Positions 1 to 11,600 of a stretch of DNA of 64,000 nt are shown here, piece by piece. Position 1 is the first letter of the stretch; each line of letters begins with the position of its first letter. This stretch comes from Adenanthera pavonina (taxonomy: Eukaryota > Streptophyta > Magnoliopsida > Fabales > Fabaceae), in NCBI GenBank assembly GCA_026686845.1, contig JAIVEN010000013.1:82001-146000 (forward strand). The letters run 5' to 3'. Made by a program: the position numbers and the translations under genes. The notes beneath the pieces were generated by a model that did no database searches, had not been told where the DNA came from, and saw only the letters and a program-made list of their open reading frames with translations.

Positions 1-2305
1 AAGTTCGGTCTCCCTCTCATCTTCCCTTACCATTCCCACACTTAGGTCTTTGGTCTTTTTAGGTTCAATCTTCATACTTGGAGAGACAAAGATGCACCTC
101 ATGGATCAAGCTCATACTTACTATCACAACTCACCCAACTTAGCTTCGGCAAGGAAATTTTATGTTGGTGGGAAGTTTTTGCACCTTAGTAAAAATGTCT
201 TGTTTGGAAATTTGTAGTTTAGTTTTGTACCAATAATGAATGAGTTTCTACTTTGACTTTGTTGGAAATTGATCAGCAATCATCAATAAATCAATAAATA
301 GTTAGAACAAGAAAAGATGGAACAATGTTAACCCAAAAATAAAAAAGAAAAAAGATGGAACACTTTCATGTGAAGCACTTTGTTGGTGCTCATTTCTAGA
401 TTTAAAAAAGGTGGAAAATAAGAGTATTTGATGGCAATCATTTTCAAATTTTCTTGCTATGCAATCTTTTATTATTATTAAATTAATTAATTATGGACAA
501 ACACAGAAAGAGGAGGACATTGTTTTCATGCATCCACTTCTCTTGAAGCTGTGTGAAACTAAGACCGTCAAAGTGGTTTTGATGAGATTCTTTCCATTAA
601 TCTAAGGCTAAGCTTCTTCCAATAGTGCTTTTATGTATTTGTTGTATAATTTCTTGCTGTTTGTTACTTTGGTTTCAATATCATTCTAATAAAAAATTTG
701 ATTGTTGTTAGTGTAGTTCGAATGCCTAAAAGGGAGGTGAATTAAGCTCTTTAAAATTTTTGCAAAAACAAAATTAATGGAACAGTATAATACTTGTTAG
801 AAAAACAAAGCACCAACTAAAGAATAAACAGTTGAGGGATAGAGAGGATCAAGTACAATGATTAATTTTGGTTCAGCCATTCCACTTGACTTATGTCAAA
901 TTCTCAAATTACCACTTGAGATTTTTCATTATCTTAGCAAGATTGAACCAGATTCTTGTAATACCACAGTACAACACCAAGCTCTTCTCTTGTGCTAGAA
1001 AACTCTCCCCACATCGTTACAAAGTGTGTATACAACCAATCCTTTAATGTTTTCCTACACTAAAATTTCTACCCAAAAATAAAAATAAAGTTTACAAAAA
1101 GTAATATCTCACAAAGAGTAGATATGAAACTTTGAAGCTTACTTTCTCACTCTAAAAAGTAGTTGGTAAGGCTTTAATGAGAGTAATAATACTTAATGAT
1201 CTTACCTACTAACTTAAATGTAGTTATATATATATTTAAGCTCAATCTAACTGTTAGAAATGAAAACTATTCGTTACTAAGAGAAATGTAATTTAAACAT
1301 GTAGCATTAAATGCATTGTCAGAGAGGTCAACAAAGTATACATGTTAGTGCACAACCCTCAATTAGCTGTTAGATACATCTTATAACATTAGACTAGGAT
1401 TATCGACAAAGCACACAGGTTAGTTGACAATCGAGTTTCTCATAATATTATAGTGATAACTGTTCAATAATGATTTCATGAAATCCTCGAAGGTTAGTCC
1501 ACAAAGTTGTATGACTAAGGAAACATATAAACTAACTTCTAAGGATAGAAGACAAAGTTTTCTAGGATATTACTCATTTGTCCATAAAGCTTTAGGTCAA
1601 CGATACTTGGTTTCTCCAAAAAAACATAGTTAGTCAACAAACATAAAGGCTTAGTCGACAAAGCTACCAACCCAAAAAACTTGTTGCTCTCGGGTTCACC
1701 ACAGTAGTAGACAAACCTCATATGATTGTCGACAATTGTGCCTTGACAGAGAGACATCATTTTTTGCAACGTAACTTCTCATACAAACTTATCACCCTTT
1801 GTCCACAAAGTTCATTACCAAAAGCAAGAACTTCAATGAAGAATTTTAGTCGATAAACCAACAATGCTTAGTCTACTAAGCTATTTTTGACAAGAAAACC
1901 ACCTTGAAAAACATTGAATAAGTTCCTAAAACTTACTAGAAACCCATCCAAGCAGTGGTAGGCAAAATTAAGCAAGTTTAAAGCACTGTCTACCACTTTA
2001 TCCTATGAAAATATCAAAATTACAATCAAATAAGATAAAAGTCAAGTTAGGCTCCATTCTTCACATGTTCAACTTATTTTCTTTACTTTAGATTCCCTTG
2101 ATATTGTTGCTCTAGGTGTTTTGTAATTCATCAAAGGCTTTATTTATCTAACAATTGTGACAATAATGTCATCAACTTGAATTGGAATCAAAGTTCATGA
2201 ATACTGCAATAGATTCTACTATGTCTTTTTCTGAATTCTTTATTTATACCAAAAAAGACCTATTGTATTTTTTTTGAATTTTTTATTACTTACTTATAGC
2301 ATAAT
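1..2305. other. Non-coding AT-rich spacer
   Basis: I see no gene here. Short open frames are isolated and lack recognisable motifs. From about 716 to 2050 the text has a repetitive flavour, with many variants of a 'tagtcgacaaag' type motif (for example near 1500, 1630-1670 and 1850-1885). This suggests an old repeat, but no terminal repeats or target duplications were found. Confidence 0.5.
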
Positions 2306-4206
2306 ATGTCTTTTCCTAACGAAAACAATATTGATAGTAATGCTAATGTGGATAAGAACATACAAATTGTAAACAAAGAATCGGTTCCTTCCTTTTGTTT
2401 CTAATGTTGTTAATTCAGAGGGTCCCGTGCAAAAGGAACAAAAAAATAAAAAAGCTAAAACTCAAACATCTAATGTATCAAAGGCTTTTATTAAAATTGA
2501 TGTTGATGGGGAAGAAAAGACAAAATGCAATGGTTGTGGAAAACTGTTTATGGGTAGTTCTACACATAGCATTGCACATCTACGTTGTTATATATAGTCA
2601 TGTTAAGTATAAATGGGTCAAGGAATTACTCAAGACATACTTTCTTGATGTTCAGCTCATAACCAGAAATGCAGGTAAGATAGATGTTTTGAAATTCTAT
2701 TTGAATCAAAAAGAAAAGTTGAACCAAACTTTGTAAAAGAGTCCTAGTAGAATTTGTTTGACATCTAATTATTGGACTGCTATGACTTATAAAGGTTATA
2801 TTTGCCGGACAGTGATTTTTATATATAAAAATTGGAAATTAAAAAGTAAAATACTTTCATTTTGTAAGATGGAGTCTCCACATTCAGGATATCAACTTAC
2901 TACAAAAGTTTACAATTGGTTGATTGAATAGGGGATTGATAAAAAAGTATTTTATATCACTTTAGACAATGCTTCTACAAATGATAATATGCATGATATA
3001 TTGAAAGAGCCGTTGTTAAAACAAAATAACTTGTTTTGTGATGGAGAGTTTTTTCATGTGAGATGTTATGATGACATTTTGAACCTAATAATTCATGAGG
3101 GCTTAAAAGTAATAGGTGTTATTTTGCACAAGATTAGAGAGAATATTAAATATGTGAAAGTATCATAGGTGAGAATGATTTGTTTCAGGCAAAGTATTAA
3201 GGAAGTTGGTGACATTGACATGTCAGTGGGCTTACGATTAGATGTACCCACTAGATGAAATTCTACATATGCTATGCTTGAAAGTATGATTAAATATAAC
3301 CGTGATAGAAATTACAAGTTTTGGCATTGAATGATAAGTGGGTGAAAGTAGAGAAAATGTATACACTCTTACAGCCATTTGAAGTGATTGCAATGTTCAT
3401 TTCTAGGTCATCATATCCAACTTCAAACATATATTTTATGCAAATAGCAAGAATTGAGTATTTACTGAAAGAATATACAATTAATGAGGATAAGGCAATT
3501 TGAGGCATAGCTCATAGCATGAAAGTAAAGTTTGAAAAGTATTGGAGAAATTACAGTGTCATTCTTACATTGACAATTTTTTATCCTCAAGTGAAGCTTG
3601 AAAGAATGCAATATTCTTACTCATTAGTTGATTGTACAACTTTCATAGAAAGTTATATTTTATTTATGATTACTATAAAGATATGAGTCCATCATCTAGT
3701 AATTTTGGAGGTGGATCAAGTTTAGGTCTTATAATAGGATCAAGTTAACTTGAAACTTCCTCCTTTAGTACTATGAATTCTATGGATTATGTTGATGTTA
3801 CTTTTGATGTAAGTTTGAAATTTTTTGTCAATTAAATTTGATTTTTGTCTTGTGTTAATTTTATTTTAATGGGCACTTTAATAATGCTTTATATTATGTG
3901 CTGTAGGATTATATTAGTTTCAAGAGCAAGGATACCACTTCCTTAGAAAAAGTCTGGATTAGATTATTATTTGGAAGAAGCAACACTTGATTGTCACAAA
4001 TTTTGACAGTTTGTTGTATTAAGCTATTGGTGGAGTAATCAACATCGATTTCCTACTTTTTCAAGAATGGTATATGATATCTTTAGCATTATGATCACTA
4101 TAGTAGCTAGTGAATTGACTTTCAACATTAGCTCACGTGTTCTTACAAAGTATCAGAGTTACCTTCTTCTAGATAATGTTCATGCTTCGATTTGTACCAG
4201 AAGCTA
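2306..4206 (+). pseudogene. Decayed hAT-family transposase (BED-finger / RICESLEEPER-like)
   Basis: Relic of a hAT DNA-transposon transposase, the enzyme that cuts and pastes the element in the nucleus. Reading resumes in several + frames separated by stops and indels. The parts appear in the family order: an ATG at 2306 with an Asn/Asp-rich N-terminus; a BED-type zinc-finger stretch near 2520-2590 (CNGCGKLF followed by His residues); a transposase core near 2750-3160 containing a TLDNASTND-like segment, where the family has a catalytic Asp; a segment like the hAT-like RNase-H fold region near 3500-3600; and a C-terminal hAT dimerisation-like segment near 3950-4200 (VASELTFNISSRVL). At least ten frame breaks make it non-functional. 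Terminal inverted repeats were not found, so the element borders are unknown. Family assignment is from remembered motifs. Confidence 0.72.
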
Positions 4207-5285
4207 GTTGCATGTTTTTCAATTAACTCATGGTGGTAATATAATAATACTTTGTCTTTTATTTTAACTATTATTTTTTATGATAAGCAAACCTAATAAT
4301 AATAATAATATGTCCATTGTTTAATTTGTTTTTCTATTTGTTCATTTGTTGTGGGTGATGGAGGAGATGATGATGAACAAGAAATCACAATAATTGATTT
4401 GAAGTTAAATCATGACTTTTAAATATTGTCATTGATGAATGATGATGATTAATTTTAGACAATACTTGGTGCTTAGTGAATGGTTTTAGTGTTGAATGGT
4501 GATGACTAATGATGAATTGATGATGATAATGATGATTAGGAATTTAGTATTTAGTTGGTTATGGGCTTATGGTTTTAATTGTATTAATTTAAAGAATTAT
4601 GTATGTGAAAAAATTTTATATTATTTTGTTATATTAAGCATTTGGATTTTGACATTTTAGGAATGAAAAGATAGAGGGGGTATTATGAGCTCACGGGTCG
4701 GCTCAAACCTATTGAATATAAACTAGGCTTGAAAAATAATGCCCGTTTTTGAGCTTGAGCTTTTTTTGGCCTAGCCCAATTTGGGCTCAATCTCATTTGA
4801 ATTGGGTTACCCAGAATTATCAGTTCTAAATAAAAAGAATAGAAGAATGAGTTTTTGAAATATTAAGGATGGATTTTTTAATAATATAAGACTATAAGGA
4901 GCTATTTAATTAAAATAAAAAATAAATGGATACCTAATTTTTAATTGATTTCAAATTGTATGGCTAAGTTTTTTATATCCTATATGAGTAAGTATATTAT
5001 TAATATTTTTTTATTTCAAACATAACTTACAAGGTTGATTTATTAGAGTATTCATGCTATTTTTATTATATATTTTGATTTGATGATATATTGATTTTGT
5101 TAATTTCTAATTATTTTAAATTTAAATTTTCTTTTTCTGTTATTGCATTGCACGTTAAGAAAAGTGACCATTGTGCAATTAGCCAAAAAAAATAATTAAA
5201 TAATCAATTAATTACCAATCACCATTACCAATAATTGCAAAAAGAAAGAAATTGGGCTGGAAAAAGATGGGTGAGGAGGTGGACA
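4207..5285. other. Spacer and putative 5' region of CLC-e
   Basis: This stretch is AT-rich with no coding content seen. It holds a short TAA-type microsatellite near 4295-4312 and a GC-richer patch at 4680-4815. The last tens of bases are presumably promoter and 5' UTR of the CLC-e gene, but no convincing TATA box or start site could be fixed. Confidence 0.45.
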
Positions 5286-5660
5286 ATGGGAGGTTTGGGT
5301 TGTCTCGTCGGAGTCCACAGTTGTCCGCACCATGGGATCCTTGCGTCTTTTTGTGTAAATCCTGAGCAGTCAGGAAAACCGTTGTCGCCGTCGTGGACCT
5401 TCCCTGGTTATACAAACAAAAAACAAAGTGGAAATGGCTGCACTGCGAAATGCCGACTAAGTCTGAGGCCTTTGTCTGCGCTGCCCGATAATAATGATTG
5501 CTCCGAATCAATTCATACTAAGGACGAGGACGTGAATGAAAGAATACCAAAACTGCTAGAATTAACAGGATGGAGGCTGCTCACTGGAAATTCTGGAATA
5601 ATATCATCTTGCTTGGTTGGCCTTCTCACTGGCGTCGCTGTCGTGATCTTCAATAATCTA
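5286..5660 (+). CDS. CLC-e: CLC-e exon 1 (transit peptide and first membrane helix)
   Basis: 125 codons ending in phase 0 at AATAATCTA before GTAAGT. The first ~80 residues are the putative plastid-targeting region. The end (SCLVGLLTGVAVVIFNNL) is the first CLC membrane helix. The open frame extends upstream to about 5235 but has no ATG before 5286. Confidence 0.88.
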
Positions 5661-8600
5661 GTAAGTTACGATTTTAAACTAATATTAGCCATTAGCAGCA
5701 GGTATATTCACTCATGTCAAACTAATATTTTTCCTGTTTCTCTTCCTCATGCTATAAACAAAACATGAATAATATGCTAGGAGTATGATGAATGTCCACG
5801 AGTAGTTATAGTTGATAGTAGTTGTTACGTTTTGTTAGGATGGTTGGTTAGCTAACTAAATAACCTATATAGTTTGTAATCTGACTTGAGTATGTGTGAA
5901 TTGATGATGAAGTTCTGAATTCTAGGTCACCTTTTGATGGTCCTATTTTTTTTTCCCTATTTCTATTATGTTTTTTCTTGTCATAATGTATGGTTTATTT
6001 TAAAATTGATAGATTCACGAAATTCGTGATTTGTGCTGGGATGGGATTCCCAATCGTGGCGCTTCGTGGTTGAGAGAAGAGCCTATTCAGACAACCTGGA
6101 CTAGGGTAATCCTAATACCCGCTTTTGGGGGTATGAATGTCGCTGTGTTGAACCTACTTCAACGTTTTACTTCCACTGAAGAAGGTCCATTGCTTGGCAC
6201 GTCTGCTTATCTCAAGTCTGCTTTCCAACCTATTCTGAAGGCTATGGCAGCTTGTATCACTTTAGGCACAGGGAATTCCTTGGGCCCTGAGGGTCCAGTC
6301 GTTGATATTGGTACTTCCATTGCCAAAGCTGTTGGTTTTTTCTTTGACAAGAGTTCCAGCAGAATGCTATCTCTTTTGGCCGCTGGATCTGCCGCTGGAT
6401 TCTCTTCTGGTAAGATAATAGAATAATTTGCATAATAAATGATAACATGAAAAGTCATATATCATCATTGGTGATTGGGTTGAGTGATAAGCTAACACTC
6501 TTAAGCAAGGTCTTGATTTTGAGCCTGGTGGATAGGAAAAACTGCATTTGGGAGAGTTTTCCCCCACTTGGGATCTGACGTGGCTTGAATCTAGATTAGT
6601 TGGTGGTCAAAAAAGAAAAAAAAAGAATCTAGATTAGTTGGTAGTATCACTTGTCATTGGAAAAAAAGTGTCTTATATCTAAACTCTTTATTTGTTAGCA
6701 TTCTATCCTTTCAGCTGGCTAGTAAAAATGTTTATAAGGAAGAAAAAGGCATGTGATGAAGAATCAGCGATGATTTATAGAAACTTGAAGCTTGTTAATG
6801 CAGAAGGAATATAGGAAGCTTGTTAAAGCTGGGAGAAACTTGGAGCTAGCATTGCCAATCTTCTTCCCATTCTTAATAGTCTGCGTTGATAAGCCAGACC
6901 ATCACTTGATTGTTCTCATCTTTGTAGACTAAATATTTCATCATGACAAATTAACTCTAGTATTGGTAGCTATATCTGTTTAGTTTGTGACTGGTGATAC
7001 TTACTGGTATGTCATCGACAATCCATTGACTTGCCTAAGCATCCTTGGGGGTGATTCCAACTTGTGTTTCTTCAAGGTTGTTTGGTGATTGTATTTTGGT
7101 ATTAGAGTGGACTAGGCCTAAGAGGCCTTGATTCTGTGAAAATTTTCAGAAAATCATGACTCGAGAAGTTCATATTTAATTCGTGGGCAGAGGAGAAAAT
7201 ATATAGAGAAGCCGGTGGCAACAATCCTGCTATTCAGCCACAATAAAGCCACCATTAGGGCAACAAAATCCTAGGGTCTAAAGAAGGGAAGAGATTGAAC
7301 AATCCACAATAAATGACATTATCTGACACAACAAACAGAAATAAAAACCTAATTACTATTGCATAAAACCAGGTTGTCAAAGGTGAGCGCTTCAGCGCCT
7401 AAGGTGCAAAACAGGCCCATCGCCTCGCATCACTAGAGAGGTGATGGGTTCAGTCAGGTCCTAAGGTGCATGCCTATGGTGCCTTTTTTATGTGAGAGGC
7501 ATGCGCCTTTTGGCACATGGAAGAACAAAGAAGAACCAAGCATGCCTGTTACATGCTTTGGCTTTGCTATGCTTTGTTTTTGCTATTGTGGAGTTTGCTC
7601 GTTATGCCACCTCATTGCCATAACTTTTGTTTGGACTTATAGGTTGTTTGTTTCTTTCACCGACTTAAGAATTAAGATAGTTTTTAATAAGAATTAAGAT
7701 TTAAGATAGTTAATTATTATAAATTTTAATGCAAGATAAAAAGTTTTATGCTTAAGAAATCATAGAAGTTACTAATAGGAAAGTTGTTGGAAACGGCGCT
7801 AAAAGAAACCCTATTTAATTAGGGCAAATTAGTTTATCGCTTTTTTATCTTTTCCTTATTTTATTTTATCTATTATGTTATCTTGTTTTTATCCTTAGCA
7901 ACATTATTTTTATTGATCTTCTAGATTAGATATATTCCTAATTTTTAGGGATAGATATTAGAATTTAAATTAGGAATAGTTTAGATTGAGCCCTAGCTCT
8001 ATATATGTATAGCTGCACATTATGAATAGGATATCTTAATTTTTGCCTTGCAAAGTTTCATGGTATCAAAGTCAACTATGTCATTTAAGCAGCCAGGACT
8101 TTTTGGGTAGCGATGAGTCTTTACTCTCAATTGTGAAGAACACCAAAATCCACTGTGGTAAGGAGAGGACCCGCAAAAGCCACCATAGATTGAAGGAGGG
8201 AGTGGTGCAAACCTTGTGAACACTACTGTCACAGGGAGTAGGCCAGATTCCCAATCTCAAACACTAATCACACATTGGCTAAATGGAAGCAATTATCTCC
8301 AATGGTCCCGCAATGTACTTATGCTCATTTGGGGATGAGGAAAAGAATGCTACCTTACCGACAAGCCACCCGAGCCAAGCAGCCCATAGCATGAGAATTG
8401 GGAGGCTGAAAACAATATGGTGATGTCATGGTTAGTTCACTCCAAGACTGTGGACATCAGTGAAAATTATCTCTTGACAACAACGACAAAGCAAATTTGG
8501 GATTCAGCCAAAAGGGGTCATTCTTTGAAGGAGAATATAGCTACTATATATCAAGTCAAAAGAATGCTTCATGGCCTTATTTAAGGGGAGAAGAACATCA

Positions 8601-11600
8601 CTCAATACTACAATGCTTTGATGTGGCTATGGCAGCAAATTGACCTCTATGAGGTACATGAATGGTCTTGTCACACTGATGAGATCTATTTCAAACAAGT
8701 AGTTGAAAGGGAGAGAACCTATGAATTTCTCCTAGGTTTGAATGACAGATTCAAAGAAATCAGAGGCAGAATTAGGGACATGAAACCCCTCCCCACTCGA
8801 AGAAACACTCAACATGCTGAAGTGTGGAGAGAGCAGATTGGAATTGATACAAATGCCACTTACAACACCTATCTCTGAATCCTTGGCCATGGCTATCAAG
8901 GTGGTTAGCAGAATGATCAAAAGAATAGAAAATCTTCAAGGTGGTGTGACCATTGCAGCAAGAGTGGACACACCAAGGATACATGTTGGAAGATCCATGG
9001 AAAACCACCAAATACAAAGCAAAGGACAAGGCCAGAAGGTAGAGGCATGCTAGCTAGAACTGATAGTGAATCTAAGACCCGAAGAAAAGAAATAATTTCT
9101 TTCCTAAACAGATTACTTGAAAAGCATAAGGTTCAGCATTCACCAAGTGAGAAATCTACTCCTTCTAGTACCTTAGCACAAGTAGGTATCGCCCTAACTA
9201 TTGCTCTTAGATCCGTGGTACAAACTGAAAATATTTGGGTAGTAGATTCAGGTGCCACTGATCATATATCTGGTTTCAGATGCTTATTTAGTGAGTTTAG
9301 GGTTCATACTACACATACAGTTGTTAAAGTTGCTGATGGATCCTATGCTTAGGTGTGTGGGGTTGGGATTATCATTATCTCAGAAACAATCATCTTGAAA
9401 GATGTGCTGTATAACCCAGAGATTGAATGTAATTTACTGGCAATTAGAAAAATTGCGGTTCAAATGAGTTGTAGAGTTACTTTTGATGCCCTTGGTTGTG
9501 ATTTTCAGGACCTAACTTTGGGGAGGAGGATTTGGCAATGCTAAGGAATAGAAAGGGTTTTATTACCTAGAAGGAACATGCAAAGGCCTAGGCAATGGAG
9601 CTGGACCAAAAAATAAATTTGATGTTGTTTATTCTATTATTTCCAATAAAGACAATATTATGTTATTGCATTTTAGGTTGGGTCATCGCAGTTTTAGTTA
9701 TATGAAATATTTGTTTCCTGATCTTTTCAATAAAGTTGATTTTGAGCTTCAATGTGAAATCTGTGAGTTTGCAAAATTTACTAAAAATCTTTACCCTTCT
9801 CATTCCTATCAACCTACTCACCGGTTTGCAATGATCCATAATAATATATGGAGTCCCTCTCAAGTCTTAACCATGTCTAAATACAGGTGGTTTTTAACGT
9901 TTATTGATGATCACACACGATTGACATGGGTTTTCTTAATGAGGAAAAAATCTGAAGTGCTGCAAATATTTCAGAAATTCCATAGTCTCATGCAAAATCA
10001 GTTTTCAACTACTATAAAAGTGCTTAGAAGTGATAATGGTAGAGAGTATCTAAGTTTTGGTTTACAAAATTTCTTCGAAGAGAAGGGAATACATCATCAA
10101 AATACTTGTGTTAACACACCAAAGCAAAATGGGTAACTGAATGTAAAAATAGACACCTACTAGAAGTTGCTAGAGCCATCATGTTCACTAGTAATGTTCC
10201 TAACAGTTATGGGGGGATGCTATTCTTACTACTAGTTACCTCATAAATAGAATGCCATCAAAAACCTTAAAATTTCAGACACCTATCCAAAAATTCCTTG
10301 AGGTCTACCCACATAGTTCCCTTGTTTCATCTCTTCCTCTAACAGTATTTGGGTGCATAGTATTTGTCTATACTAATAAAGGGAGGTAACTAGAACCACA
10401 AGCTAAGAAATGTGTCTTCTTAGGATATTCTTCTACACAAAAAGGGTACAAGTATTACTCTCCTATTAAGCACAAATTTCATGTCACTATGGATGTCAAA
10501 TTTCTAGAAAATAAGCCATATTACTGCAAATTATGCAAATTACCCACTCAGGGGGAGAAAGATAATTGTGATTGGATAATTTGCAGTGAACTCATACCTG
10601 TCAATGGCAATATTGCACCTCAACCAGAGGGTGAACAATCTACTTTACCTTTATACAACCCTGAAATAGAGTTAGACATGCCTAGCTCTACTGTATATCC
10701 AAAGAATTCAAAGAATAGCCCAAAAAGTGCAAATATCAACCCTCTCTGTAGACCAGAAAAGCTTGAAACCTATTCTAACAGCCTTGAAAAAGCACCCAAC
10801 AGTTCTCATGACACTCAAACCAACCGTGAAACACCAGCTATAGTTGAAATCAGGGGTGACCAATCTGATTTGCAGGAAATCCTGACATACTCTATAAGAC
10901 ACAAAGAAGTTGTTCAGCAAGGAGCAAGTGATAGAGATGAAATTCCTATTCCTATGCAGAGCCAAGAATTTGCAACCGGAGCTAGTCTTGATGATCTCCA
11001 CTTGCCTATTGCACCGAGGAGGGATAAGAGATCATGTACACAACACCCTATCAATAAGTATATATCCAATGACAAATTGTCATCAAATTTGAAAGCTTTT
11101 ATAACTAACATCTCCGATGAGAAATTGTCCAAGAGCTTCTAGGAGGCATTTGATGATTCTAAATGGAGGCATGCAATCAAAGAAGAACTTCAAGCCCTTT
11201 AAAAGAACCAAACTTGGCAAATAACAAGTTTGCCTGAAGGGAAGACCACTGTTGGCTGCAAGTGGATATTTATGATAAAATACAATCCTGATGGGAGTAT
11301 AAGCAGGTACAAAGCGAGGTTCGTAGCCAAAGAGTTTACACAAACCCAAGGAATTGATTACCAAGAGACACTTGCACTAGTAGCTAAGTTCAACACTATC
11401 AAGGTGTTACTATCCCTTGCTGCAAATTTAAATTGACCCCTACATCAATTAGGTGTGAAGAAATGCATTTCTCAATGGAGACTTAGAAGAAGAGGTGTAC
11501 ATAGAGATACCTCTGGGTTTGAAAAATGATGAGAATACTAGTAAGGTATGTCGCCTACATAAATCCCTATATGGCTTAAAACAGTCACGAAGGGCTTGGT

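Noticed and set aside
5212..5511. 99-codon minus-strand frame over CLC-e exon 1
   Set aside because: Shadow of the coding strand with no domain; the + frame joins the CLC-e exons in phase.
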